The notes below the pieces were generated by a model. That model was not told the DNA's origin. It ran no database searches and was given only the letters and a program-made list of their open reading frames with translations. This document shows positions 1-8,824 of a DNA stretch of 64,000 nt, piece after piece (the first letter of the stretch is position 1; each line of letters opens with the position of its first letter). Origin of the DNA: Arthrobacter sp. ZGTC412 (GTDB taxonomy: Bacteria > Actinomycetota > Actinomycetes > Actinomycetales > Micrococcaceae); assembly GCF_002929215.1 (NCBI RefSeq), contig NZ_PJII01000001.1, positions 248,001 through 312,000 on the forward strand, written 5' to 3'. The position numbers and the translations under genes were made by a program.

Positions 1-1
1 C

Positions 2-1252
2 CTGAATTTGGCCACACACCCCAATATCGGGGCGCATGCGGGCCTGCACGAGCTGCGGCGGGCCGTCCGCGTGCTCGAGCGCCTAAAGAAGGAGTTGGCA
101 CGCCGGCTGAGCCAAACCGGCAAGCGGGACGGCGTGCCCTTGGTCCTTGTCATCTCCGGGTGGGGCTCGTGGATTTCGGCGTTCCGCGCCGGGCCTTTGG
201 CCTGGGCTGAAGACCTTGTCCAGGACCTTGCCCGCGACGGCGGGGCGGCTGGGATCATCGTGATGATCGCCGGCGATCGTGAGCTCGTCAGCTCGAGGGC
301 GTTTTCGGCATTACCCAACCGGCTCTACTTCCCCACAGGTTCCAATACGGACAGCCGGATAGCGTGGCCACGAATGCCTGCGACGGCCGAGATCAAAGGG
401 CGTGCCGTGGCATTCGGTCCCGTCTCCCGTGGGATGCCGGCTGTCTGCCAGCTGTACTGCGTCAGCCTCCACCACTCCTGGCATTCAGGACCAACGGCCC
501 GTCTGGGCAGCCAAGAAATCCTGGAGAGTGCGGATAGCGTGGGCAGCCAACCCACCAAACGCCCGTTCAGGGTTGAACAACTGCCGGCGTTGGTGCCGGC
601 CGCGAAGATGCGGCCAACGGCACGGTCCGCCGCCATGGCACAGCCCCTGGTTGACCGCGGCCAACCCATAGCGCGAGGTAGCACCACGCGGCAGGACATC
701 CTCGTGGGGGTGGGCGGCGACGAACTCAAGCCAGCGTCCTGCAGGTTGCAGGGGGCAGGAGTACTCACCGTTTTGGGTGGACCCGGATCAGGAAAAACTA
801 ACCTCCTTCGCGCACTGCCCCTGATGAATCCCGACGCCGGCCCTTGGCTCTCTCCCGAAGAAGGAACCGACCCCTACGATTTCTGGAAGCGGGAACTTGC
901 CACCGCAGCAGCAGGTGAAACGCCGGAGGGTACCGTGGCGTTGGCCGATGACGCCGATCTTCTCTCCGCCGAAACCATCCGGAATCTGACGGACCTCAAC
1001 GCCTTGGGCTACCCAGTGATCCTCACCGCGACCTACAGCTCCTTGCTCATACAACGGGTGCCGCTGGTCATGAGCTCCCGCTCGGCCGGCACCGGTCTCC
1101 TGCTCGCACCACGTTCCCTATCGGACGGTGACCTATTCGGTGTTCGGTTCGAGGTGGAGGCCAATGCACCGCCAGGCAGGGGCATTCTCATCTGCCAGGG
1201 CATCTCCCGAAGCATCCAGGTGGGCTGGGCTGCTCCCGGGGAGGGAGCATGA
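2..1252 (+). CDS. FtsK/SpoIIIE (EssC-like) ATPase, C-terminal part
   Basis: The reading frame is open to the left edge, so only the last 417 codons are present. The first third looks like the end of an FtsK-type motor domain, with a beta-strand followed by an alanine-rich helix and an IIVMIAGDR strand resembling a late ATPase core. From about base 690 a second, weaker ATPase domain begins, with a clear Walker A GGPGSGKTN at bases 774-800 and a VALADDADLL strand as Walker B-like. Such degenerate terminal ATPase domains are typical of EccC/EssC-like proteins that bind type VII substrates, and of actinobacterial FHA-FtsK proteins. No WXG100 gene is visible in the window, so a secretion role is inference. 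The gene converges on the small membrane-protein gene downstream. Confidence 0.7.
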   Translation: MNLATHPNIGAHAGLHELRRAVRVLERLKKELARRLSQTGKRDGVPLVLVISGWGSWISAFRAGPLAWAEDLVQDLARDGGAAGIIVMIAGDRELVSSRAFSALPNRLYFPTGSNTDSRIAWPRMPATAEIKGRAVAFGPVSRGMPAVCQLYCVSLHHSWHSGPTARLGSQEILESADSVGSQPTKRPFRVEQLPALVPAAKMRPTARSAAMAQPLVDRGQPIARGSTTRQDILVGVGGDELKPASCRLQGAGVLTVLGGPGSGKTNLLRALPLMNPDAGPWLSPEEGTDPYDFWKRELATAAAGETPEGTVALADDADLLSAETIRNLTDLNALGYPVILTATYSSLLIQRVPLVMSSRSAGTGLLLAPRSLSDGDLFGVRFEVEANAPPGRGILICQGISRSIQVGWAAPGEGA

Positions 1253-1351
1253 TGCGCAACGGAAGGAGAGCACCGCTCAAAGAACTGAGGAGCAGCTGCC
1301 AAACACACAACGGGTACCCCGGCTACACGGTTAGAGGGCCGGCTTACGTGG

Positions 1352-1843
1352 TCACAGGGCCGGCGTCGCGCTCCCGGTACGGGAGGCGAAACTGATGACC
1401 TTGTTCTGGAACAGCAGCACGATGGCGGTGACGGCCGGGACCAGCATCGCCATCCCAGCCAAAGGAAGACCGGCACTCAGTGTGGGAAATCCGATGGTCA
1501 GAACGAACAACTGCGCCACCAGCGCTGCCGCCCTGGTCCAGCGGTATCCCCGGTAAAGGAACAACGCCACGGAGTACAGCCAGGCCGAGAAAGCCAGCAG
1601 CAGCCCAAGGGTGAACACGGCACCCCAAAAGGAGAGAACCGGGCTGCCCGCTGCCAGTTGGTAGCCGTACCAGGCAGCAGCTGCCAACAGCGCTGTCGCC
1701 TCCGCCGCCACAATCAGCGCCACCACGAGGACAGCTGCCGGCCGGGCGCCCGGCTGCAGGTCCGGCACCGGCTGCCCGGGGTCTTGGCCCAGGCCTTCTG
1801 GGTCGCTCGGCGGGTCTGTGGGGTATACAGGGGGTCTTGACAC
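1352..1843 (-). CDS. Small integral membrane protein of unknown function
   Basis: 163 residues. A proline-rich cytoplasmic-looking N-terminus of about 35 residues is followed by four hydrophobic segments at about 36-60, 70-95, 103-122 and 128-146, and a short basic tail. I do not recognise a named family. Translation starts at GTG; a TAGGGT box lies six bases upstream, suggesting a leaderless message. The gene is convergent with the FtsK-like gene and divergent from whiB1. A longer frame through the same bases gives Arg/Gly/Pro-rich sequence without membrane character and was not chosen. Confidence 0.7.
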   Translation of the reverse strand: MSRPPVYPTDPPSDPEGLGQDPGQPVPDLQPGARPAAVLVVALIVAAEATALLAAAAWYGYQLAAGSPVLSFWGAVFTLGLLLAFSAWLYSVALFLYRGYRWTRAAALVAQLFVLTIGFPTLSAGLPLAGMAMLVPAVTAIVLLFQNKVISFASRTGSATPAL

Positions 1844-1849
1844 ACTGGC

Positions 1850-1855
1850 ACCCTA
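1850..1855 (-). promoter_or_regulatory. Putative -10 box (TAGGGT) of a leaderless promoter
   Basis: TAGGGT on the minus strand fits the actinobacterial -10 consensus TANNNT and ends exactly six bases before the GTG start at 1843. Transcription would begin at the start codon. No convincing -35 was found. Confidence 0.45.
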
Positions 1856-1988
1856 CCGGACATAGTCGGACAGTGGTGAGGGCCAATACCGCCACTGTGA
1901 TGTATCGCTCAGCGTTCCCGGGATTTCAAGCCTTATTACCCCTTGTTTACACAGCGTTAACATGACAGGGTTGATTCAGATGACCAAC

Positions 1989-2006
1989 GGGGCCCTGCCG
2001 GGCCCC
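1989..2006 (+). terminator. GC-rich hairpin with short T-rich tail in the whiB1 leader
   Basis: Seven perfect pairs (GGGGCCC / GGGCCCC) close a TGCC loop, followed on the plus strand by TTTCCTTT. It lies 68 bases before the chosen whiB1 start. The T-rich side faces whiB1, so it could be a leader attenuator or simply a stop for upstream read-through. No uORF was identified. Confidence 0.4.
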
Positions 2007-2074
2007 TTTCCTTTGCAGCTACTAGTGAATAATTTCACAAAGAGCTTTTCCCAGAATTGGAGCAACTGATCAGC

Positions 2075-2323
2075 ATGGATTGGCGTAATCGCGCAGCGTG
2101 CCTCGAAAAGGACCCGGAACTGTTCTTCCCCGTAGGAAACACAGGTCCCGCGCTCCTGCAGATTGAGGAAGCGAAAAGCGTCTGCCGCCGGTGCCCGGTA
2201 GTGGACACATGCTTGCAGTGGGCCCTCGAGTCGGGCCAGGATGCCGGCGTCTGGGGCGGCATGAGCGAGGACGAGCGCCGCGCCCTGAAGCGCCGGGCAG
2301 CACGCGCCCGCCGCGCGTCCTGA
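2075..2323 (+). CDS. whiB1: WhiB1-type iron-sulfur transcriptional regulator
   Basis: 82 residues from the ATG at 2075. The four cluster cysteines are C9, C37, C40 and C46, the spacing of mycobacterial WhiB1. The family signature GVWGG is followed by an acidic turn and a basic tail (KRRAARARRAS) that contacts DNA. WhiB proteins hold a [4Fe-4S] cluster that reacts with oxygen or NO; WhiB1 binds the principal sigma factor and is essential in mycobacteria. An upstream in-frame TTG at 2057 would add six residues, but the conserved family N-terminus begins MDWR, so the ATG is preferred. The neighbour pdtaS is the same as in Mycobacterium tuberculosis (Rv3219/Rv3220c). Confidence 0.93.
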   Translation: MDWRNRAACLEKDPELFFPVGNTGPALLQIEEAKSVCRRCPVVDTCLQWALESGQDAGVWGGMSEDERRALKRRAARARRAS

Positions 2324-2360
2324 TTCTCAGGCATATCCGCGCAAGCTAACAGCGTTTACA

Positions 2361-2404
2361 AAAAGGCCCTGGCAGCAACCGCAAGGTTGCCACCAGGGCC
2401 TTTT
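2361..2404. terminator. Bidirectional terminator between whiB1 and pdtaS
   Basis: The 12-bp outer stem AAAAGGCCCTGG / CCAGGGCCTTTT encloses an inner GCAACC-GCAA-GGTTGC hairpin. Runs of T follow on both strands, so it can serve both convergent genes. Confidence 0.9.
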
Positions 2405-2415
2405 GCTGTCCGCAG

Positions 2416-3885
2416 CTACTTTGCTTCGAGGCTAAGACGAATCTGAACAGCAGTACCGCCGCCCTCACGCGGCTGCCACTGGATAGTGCCGCCGAGCTCA
2501 CTTGTCACCAGGGTGCGGACGATCTGCAGGCCGAGACCCTCAACATGGGGTGTCTCGGGCAGACCCACACCGTCGTCGGCGATAGTGACTGTCAGCTCCT
2601 CCTCGCCCTCATCCCCTTCCGAACGGTCAGCGAGAAGCCATACAGTTCCGGTACGGCCCTCAAGGCCATGCTCCACGGCATTGGTCACCAGTTCATTGAT
2701 GACCAGCGCCAACGGAGTGGCGAAGTCACTGGGCAATTCACCAAATATGCCGGAACGCTCGGTCCTGACCTGCTGCGACGGTGAGGCAACTTCCGCTGAG
2801 AGGCGGAACTGCCGCCCGATCAGCTCATCGAAGTCGACGCTCTGCGTCAGGCCCTGGGACAAGGTTTCGTGAACCAGCGCGATGGTGGCCACCCGGCGCA
2901 TCGCCTGCTCCAGGCCCTGCTTCGCCTCGTCACTGACCATCCGGCGGGACTGCATCCGCAACAGCGCGGCAACGGTCTGCAGGTTGTTTTTGACCCGGTG
3001 GTGGATCTCGCGGATGGTCGCGTCCTTGGTCACCAGCTCCATCTCGCGCCGCCGCAGTTCGGACACATCGCGGCAAAGAACCAGCGCGCCGAAGCGCTGC
3101 TGCTCATCACGCAGGGGAATCGCACGCAGGGACAGGCTCACGCCCCGGGATTCAATTTCGCTGCGCCACGGCATCCGGCCGGTAACCACGAGGGGCAGCG
3201 TTTCGTCCACCATGCGGCGGTCCTTCAGCAGGCTAGCTGTGACCTCGGCCAGCGAGCGCCCCTCCAGCGATTCCCCGTCACCGAGGCGGCGGAAAGCCGA
3301 GACACCGTTGGGGCTTGCGTACTGAACGATGCCCTCGGCGTCGAGCCGGATCAGCCCGTCACCCACGCGGGGGGCGCCGCGGCGGGAACCCGTGGGGGAC
3401 GCGAAGTCCGGCCACAACCCCAGGGTGCCCATCCGCAGAAGGTCGTACGCGCACTGCCTGTACGTCAGCTCCAGTCGGGACGGCATGCGCGAACTCGACA
3501 GGTCCATGTGGGTGGTGACTACGGCCAGGGTGCGGCCGTTCCGGACCATGGGAACGGCCTCCACCCGCAGCGCCATGTCGCTGCTCCAGTTGGTTTCACT
3601 GGAGCGCTCGATGGAGCGGCTGTTCCAGGCCTTGTCCACCAGGGGCTGGAGATCCGAGCGGATGGGATCCCCCACGAAGTCGCCGTGGAACACGGTGTGG
3701 GTGGTGGAGGGCCGGACGTGCGCCAGCGCCACATACCCGTGGTCCGGGTGGGGGAACCAGAGCGCCAGGTCGGCGAACGCCAGGTCTGCGACCATCTGCC
3801 AGTCCCCCACCAGGAGGTGCAGCCATTCGGCATCCCCCGGCCCGAAATCAGCATGTTCCCTGATGGGGTCGGTAAAGATTGCCAC
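2416..3885 (-). CDS. pdtaS: PdtaS-like sensor histidine kinase
   Basis: 489 residues, close to the mycobacterial PdtaS length. An N-terminal GAF-like domain covers about 1-150, a PAS-like domain about 175-280, then a HisKA_2 phosphoacceptor helix with H295-H296 (EIHHRVKNN), and an HATPase domain with N-box near 396-406 and a DDGVGL G-box near 437-442. No membrane segment is present, so it is a cytosolic kinase. PdtaS phosphorylates PdtaR, an ANTAR-domain RNA-binding antiterminator; pdtaR is not in this window. The mycobacterial protein senses cyclic di-GMP and copper or NO. The ATG is preceded by GGAGG four bases away. It sits 28 bases downstream of the glutamate dehydrogenase gene, so co-transcription is possible. 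Confidence 0.92.
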   Translation of the reverse strand: MAIFTDPIREHADFGPGDAEWLHLLVGDWQMVADLAFADLALWFPHPDHGYVALAHVRPSTTHTVFHGDFVGDPIRSDLQPLVDKAWNSRSIERSSETNWSSDMALRVEAVPMVRNGRTLAVVTTHMDLSSSRMPSRLELTYRQCAYDLLRMGTLGLWPDFASPTGSRRGAPRVGDGLIRLDAEGIVQYASPNGVSAFRRLGDGESLEGRSLAEVTASLLKDRRMVDETLPLVVTGRMPWRSEIESRGVSLSLRAIPLRDEQQRFGALVLCRDVSELRRREMELVTKDATIREIHHRVKNNLQTVAALLRMQSRRMVSDEAKQGLEQAMRRVATIALVHETLSQGLTQSVDFDELIGRQFRLSAEVASPSQQVRTERSGIFGELPSDFATPLALVINELVTNAVEHGLEGRTGTVWLLADRSEGDEGEEELTVTIADDGVGLPETPHVEGLGLQIVRTLVTSELGGTIQWQPREGGGTAVQIRLSLEAK

Positions 3886-3913
3886 TGCACCTCCATTTGC
3901 GACGCCAGACTCG

Positions 3914-6900
3914 CTAGCGTCGAACGATTGACCTCAAGAGCCTCAATGCTACCGACAGTGAGGCCATATCGTCGGCCTCGAGGGCATTGACCTCATCGAA
4001 CATGCTCTTCGCCCTGCCCAACTGCTCCGCGTTCCGGGCTTCCCATTCCTTCAGCCGGGCCTCCGGCGAGTCCGCAGAATTGGTGGCGTCCAGCACCGCC
4101 GTCGTCATGTCCGAGATGGTGGAGTACAGGTCATCACGCAAGGCCGCCCTGGCCAGCGCCTGCCACCGGTCCTGCCGCGGCAGGCTGCTGATGCGCTCCA
4201 GCAGGGAATCCGCGTGGAAGCGGTTGAAAACCGTGTAGTAGACGGCCGCGATTTCCTCCACAGGGTCCTTCCGGACGCGGGCGATCTTGGCGATGTCCAA
4301 CAGGACAAAGCTCTCGAAGAGCTCGGCCCAGCGCAGGGCCAGCCCTTCCGGGAGCTCCCAATCCCGTGCCTTTTCCAGCCAGCCGGCAACCCTGTCCCGG
4401 TCATCGCCGCGCAGGTAGTCCAGCAGGCGGGCCCGCATGGGATCCAGGAGTGGTTTGAATTCGTCCACGACATCGGCAATCGGCCGGGAGACGCTGCCCT
4501 GACCCAGCAGCCAGCGGACAGCCCGGTCCAGCAGCCGCCGGATGTCCAGGTGGACGGTGCTCCAGTGCTCGGTGGGGAACGAGGCCGGCAAATTGTTCAA
4601 GTCCTCCACCATCACGTCGAGCTCGTACACCTCCCTCAGCGCAACGAATGCCTTGGCCACAGCCACTTCCGAGGCCGACGTCTCTTCCATGGTCCGGAAG
4701 GCGAACGTAATACCGCCCATGTTGATCATGTCGTTGGCCACGATGGTGGCGATGATTTCGCGCCGCAGCGGGTGGGTGTCCAGCTCAGCGTCAAACCGTT
4801 CGCGCAGCTGCTCCGGGAAGTAGGCCCGCAACGTCTTCCTGAACCAGGGATCGTCGGCCAGATCGCTGTCCCGCAGGGCGGAGGTCAGCTCGATCTTGGC
4901 GTAGGCGGCCAGCACGGACAGCTCAGGCGAAGTCAGGCCCTGTCCCTGCTGCAGCCGCTCCCTCAGCACTTCCGTGGTGGGAAGCGCCTCCAGCTCACGG
5001 TTCAGGTCTGCCTTCTTCTCCAGCCAGTCCATCAGCCGTTCGTAGCTCGGGCTCCACTCGGCCACCCGGGTCCGGTCATTCAGCAGCAGGATGTTCTGGT
5101 CGATGTTGTCTTCCAGCACGAGCCTGCCCACCTGATCAGTCATTGAGGAGAGGAACCCGGCGCGTTCTTCGGCGGACAGCTTCCCGGCAGCCACCATACG
5201 GTCCACAAAGATCTTGATGTTGACCTCATGGTCGGAGCAGTCAACGCCGGCAGAGTTGTCGATGGCATCGGTGTTGAGGATGACCCCCTGCAATGCTGCC
5301 TCGATGCGGCCGCGCTGCGTCATGCCCAGGTTTCCGCCTTCGCCCACCACTTTGACGCGCAGATCCTTGCCGTCAACGCGGATGGCGTCGTTGGCCTTGT
5401 CCCCCACGGAGGCGTTGGACTCGGTGCTCGCCTTGACGTAGGTGCCGATACCGCCGTTGTAGAGCAGGTCGGCAGGAGCCAGCAGGATTGCACGGAGGAG
5501 TTCCGGCGGGCTGAGTTCGGTTGTTTGTACGGGAAGCCCCAGGGCCGCCCGTACCTGGGCTGAAACAGGGATCGACTTTGCCTGGCGGGGGAACACTCCG
5601 CCACCTTCGCTGATGAGGGACTTGTTGTAGTCGTCCCACGATGACCTCGGCAGTTCGAACAACCGCTGCCGCTCCACGAAAGAGGTTTCTTCGTCCGGGT
5701 TCGGGTCCAGGAAGATGTGGCGGTGGTCAAAGGCTGCCAGGAGCCGGATGTGGCGCGAGAGGAGCATGCCGTTGCCGAACACGTCACCGGACATGTCGCC
5801 TACCCCCACCACGGTGAACGGCTGGGTCTGCGTGTCCAGGTCAAGTTCGCTGAAATGGCGCTTCACCGATTCCCAGGCGCCCCGGGCGGTAATGCCCATT
5901 GCCTTGTGGTCATAACCCACCGATCCCCCGGATGCGAACGCGTCGCCCAGCCAGAACCCGTATTCCTTAGCCAACCCGTTTGCGATGTCCGAGAAGGTCG
6001 CGGTTCCCTTGTCGGCCGCCACCACGAGGTAGGAATCGTCGTCGTCGTGCCTTACAACGTCCGACGGCGGCACCAGCCTTTCGCCGTCGCTCCCGGTGAC
6101 GAGGTTGTCAGTGAGGTCGAGGAGCCCGCGGATGAAAGTTTTGTAGCTTTCGATGCCTTCGGCCATCCAGGCGGAACGGTCAACAGTGGGGTCAGGAAGC
6201 TGCTTCGCGAAGAAGCCGCCCTTGGCCCCTGTAGGCACGATGACGGCGTTCTTCACGGTCTGTGCCTTAACCAGTCCCAGGACCTCGGTGCGGAAATCCT
6301 CGCGGCGGTCGGACCAGCGCAGCCCGCCGCGTGCCACCTTCCCGAAGCGAAGGTGGACGCCCTCGACGCGTGGCGCGTAGACCCATATTTCGAACATGGG
6401 GCGGGGGAAGGGCAGCCCTTCAATCCGTGCCGGGTCGAGCTTGAAGCTGAGGTGGGGCTTGTACTGGTAGAAGTTGGTCCTCAGCGTGGACTCGATCAGG
6501 TTCACAAAGGTCCGCAGCACCCTGTCGGCGTCAAGCGTGGCCACTTTTTCGATGGCCGCTGCCAGTTCTTCACGGACCGAAGCCTGCGCCTCGAGCCGTT
6601 CTTCTTCGTTCAGTGAAGGATCAAAGCGGGCGGCGAAGAGTGCACTCAGTCCCTTGGTCACTTCCGGATTCGCCAGCAGGGTATCGGCCATAAAACCAAA
6701 GGAGTTGGCATTGCCCATCTGGCGCATGTAGCGGGCATAGGCGCGCAGTACGGTTATCTGGCGCCACTGCAGCCCCTCCCGCAGGACCAGCCGGTCAAAG
6801 GCATCCGATTCAGCGGCGCCGGTAACTGCAGCGGAGAAGGATTCAGCCAGCAAATGGCCGGTTGACACAGGATCAACTCCGGCCGGGTACTTCAATCCCA

Positions 6901-8767
6901 GGTCGTAGAGAAAGAAATCCCTTCGGTCCGCCGTCTCGATTTCGAACGGCCGCTCGTCCAGCACCTCCAAGCCAAGGTTATGGAAGAAGGGCAGGATCTG
7001 GCTCAGGCTCTTGGGCTCCAGCATGTAGAGCTTGACCCGGGCATCCTCCTCCAAGGTCGCTCCCGCTCCTTCAGGGAGGTAGACATGCACGCCAGGGCGT
7101 TCCTGCTTGGCCCCGGCAGTCCGCTCCGCCGTCGCGCCGTATTTCTCGAAGCGGGCGATGTCCTCAAGGGCGTCCTCAACTTCGTAATCCACCCGGTAGC
7201 TTGCCGGGAAGGCCTCGGACCAGATGGCGGCCAGCTCCTTGGCCTCTGCTACGTCCCGCCCTTCACGCAGCACCTCGGCAATGCCTTCGCTCCAGGAGCG
7301 GGCGGCGCGAACGAGCCGCTTCTCCAATTCCTCGGTGTTGACGTTCCTGACGTCGGCACCCTTGGGCAGGCGGATGCGGAAGAACAGCCGGGCGAGCGCC
7401 GACTCCGTCATGCGCGCCTCGTAGTCGATGGACACGGCCTGGAACGTCTCGCGGAGTTCCTGCTCAATGCGGCGCCGGACGTTGGTGGTGTACCTGTCCC
7501 TGGGAAGGTAGACGACGGCGGACATAAACCGGCCGTAGATATCCGGCCTCAGAAAGAGCCGCGTACGCCTGCGCTCCTGCAGTTTCTGAATACCAAGGGC
7601 TGTGGCGGCGAGGTCCGGAACCTCGATCTGGAACAGCTCATCTCTGGGGTACGTCTCCAGGATTCCCAACAGGTCCTTTCCGGAGTGCGAGTCCGGCGGG
7701 AAGCCGGCGCTGCCCAGTACGGCATCAACCTTTTCCCTGACAATCGGTATGTTCCGAACGGAGCCGGTGTAGGCACTGGTGGCAAAGAGGCCAATAAAGC
7801 GGCGCTCCCCATTGACGTTGCCGGCGGCGTCAAAACTCTTGACACCGATGTAGTCGAGGTATGCCGACCGGTGGACGGTGGAGCGGGAATTGGCCTTGGT
7901 GATAACCAGGGCACGCTTTTCGCGTGCCTTTTTCCTGCCCGTATCCGTGAGGTGCTGGATGTGCGGTGAGTCCGCGGCAGTGCGCAGCAGTCCCAGGCCG
8001 CTGTCTTCACGCAGCTCCAGGACATCTTCGCCGCCCACGTTGACCAGGTCGTATTCACGGTAGCCGAGGAACGTGAAGTTCCCGTCGTCCAGCCAGTGCA
8101 GGAGGTCCTGCGCCTGCCGCAATTCGGCGATCTGCGCCGGGTTCGCCACCTTGTCCAGGCTTTCCGCAATCTGCAGCGCCTTTTGGCGCATGCGCGGCCA
8201 GTCTTCGACCGCCGCCCGGACATCGTTCAGGACCCGTTGCAGGCCTTCGAGCAGCGCTGCTTTCGCTTCATCGGATACACGGTTAATTTCGACGGCGATC
8301 CAGGACTCCATGTGCGAGGCGTTTTCACCCTGCGCTATGAGGTGGGACAGATTCGGCATGGCAGCGGTATCGCCGCTGGAAATTCCCAGATGGGAGGGAA
8401 CTTTGTTGACCTTTACCAGCGCCGCGGATTCCCTGTTGCGGGTAGCCACGAACAGAGGGTGAACCACCATCCTGATGGCCGCGTGTTGGCGGACGAGTTC
8501 AGCGTTGACGGAATCGACAAGGAACGGCATGTCGTCGGTGACCACGAAGACGACGCTGCTGTCCTCCTCGTCGACAATGGAGACGCTCGCCTGGCCTGGC
8601 TTCCGGACCGACGCGACATTGCGGTGCGCTTCCGCGCGCGCAGTCAGCATGTCGGCGGGATAGCTCCGTGCATCCTCTTCGGCTAGGTGCTGATAGTAGT
8701 CCCGGAAAAAGCCTTCATGGCCTTCAATGGAAAGGGGCTGATCCTCCACGCTGGATCCAGACGACAT
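3914..8767 (-). CDS. gdh: NAD-specific glutamate dehydrogenase, large (180 kDa class)
   Basis: About 1617 residues, matching the large bacterial NAD-GDH class (Rv2476c is 1624). It oxidises glutamate to 2-oxoglutarate and ammonium in the cytosol with NAD+, a catabolic role. The long N-terminal half carries ACT-like regulatory modules. The catalytic part, about residues 800-1250, contains the GGLRWSDRREDF segment and the substrate-binding VPTGAKGGF loop, followed by a Rossmann portion with VGVGDMSGDVFGNG. The C-terminal 350 residues are helical. The ATG at 8767 is preferred because GGAGG (8777-8781) lies nine bases upstream; a GTG six bases earlier is only three bases from that site. The mycobacterial enzyme is inhibited by the FHA protein GarA, which is not seen here. 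Confidence 0.95.
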   Translation of the reverse strand: MSSGSSVEDQPLSIEGHEGFFRDYYQHLAEEDARSYPADMLTARAEAHRNVASVRKPGQASVSIVDEEDSSVVFVVTDDMPFLVDSVNAELVRQHAAIRMVVHPLFVATRNRESAALVKVNKVPSHLGISSGDTAAMPNLSHLIAQGENASHMESWIAVEINRVSDEAKAALLEGLQRVLNDVRAAVEDWPRMRQKALQIAESLDKVANPAQIAELRQAQDLLHWLDDGNFTFLGYREYDLVNVGGEDVLELREDSGLGLLRTAADSPHIQHLTDTGRKKAREKRALVITKANSRSTVHRSAYLDYIGVKSFDAAGNVNGERRFIGLFATSAYTGSVRNIPIVREKVDAVLGSAGFPPDSHSGKDLLGILETYPRDELFQIEVPDLAATALGIQKLQERRRTRLFLRPDIYGRFMSAVVYLPRDRYTTNVRRRIEQELRETFQAVSIDYEARMTESALARLFFRIRLPKGADVRNVNTEELEKRLVRAARSWSEGIAEVLREGRDVAEAKELAAIWSEAFPASYRVDYEVEDALEDIARFEKYGATAERTAGAKQERPGVHVYLPEGAGATLEEDARVKLYMLEPKSLSQILPFFHNLGLEVLDERPFEIETADRRDFFLYDLGLKYPAGVDPVSTGHLLAESFSAAVTGAAESDAFDRLVLREGLQWRQITVLRAYARYMRQMGNANSFGFMADTLLANPEVTKGLSALFAARFDPSLNEEERLEAQASVREELAAAIEKVATLDADRVLRTFVNLIESTLRTNFYQYKPHLSFKLDPARIEGLPFPRPMFEIWVYAPRVEGVHLRFGKVARGGLRWSDRREDFRTEVLGLVKAQTVKNAVIVPTGAKGGFFAKQLPDPTVDRSAWMAEGIESYKTFIRGLLDLTDNLVTGSDGERLVPPSDVVRHDDDDSYLVVAADKGTATFSDIANGLAKEYGFWLGDAFASGGSVGYDHKAMGITARGAWESVKRHFSELDLDTQTQPFTVVGVGDMSGDVFGNGMLLSRHIRLLAAFDHRHIFLDPNPDEETSFVERQRLFELPRSSWDDYNKSLISEGGGVFPRQAKSIPVSAQVRAALGLPVQTTELSPPELLRAILLAPADLLYNGGIGTYVKASTESNASVGDKANDAIRVDGKDLRVKVVGEGGNLGMTQRGRIEAALQGVILNTDAIDNSAGVDCSDHEVNIKIFVDRMVAAGKLSAEERAGFLSSMTDQVGRLVLEDNIDQNILLLNDRTRVAEWSPSYERLMDWLEKKADLNRELEALPTTEVLRERLQQGQGLTSPELSVLAAYAKIELTSALRDSDLADDPWFRKTLRAYFPEQLRERFDAELDTHPLRREIIATIVANDMINMGGITFAFRTMEETSASEVAVAKAFVALREVYELDVMVEDLNNLPASFPTEHWSTVHLDIRRLLDRAVRWLLGQGSVSRPIADVVDEFKPLLDPMRARLLDYLRGDDRDRVAGWLEKARDWELPEGLALRWAELFESFVLLDIAKIARVRKDPVEEIAAVYYTVFNRFHADSLLERISSLPRQDRWQALARAALRDDLYSTISDMTTAVLDATNSADSPEARLKEWEARNAEQLGRAKSMFDEVNALEADDMASLSVALRLLRSIVRR

Positions 8768-8824
8768 CGACACACGCCTCCATCACAAGATATTCGCTGC
8801 TTCCTTGCAGCTCTTACGGCGAGC

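Noticed and set aside
2-1252. A type VII secretion locus at the left edge
   Set aside because: The FtsK/EssC-like gene is cut off and no WXG100, EccB or EccD gene is visible.
1344-1895. Longer minus-strand frame through the small membrane gene
   Set aside because: Arg/Pro/Gly-rich without membrane or domain features; the overlapping frame gives four clean membrane segments.
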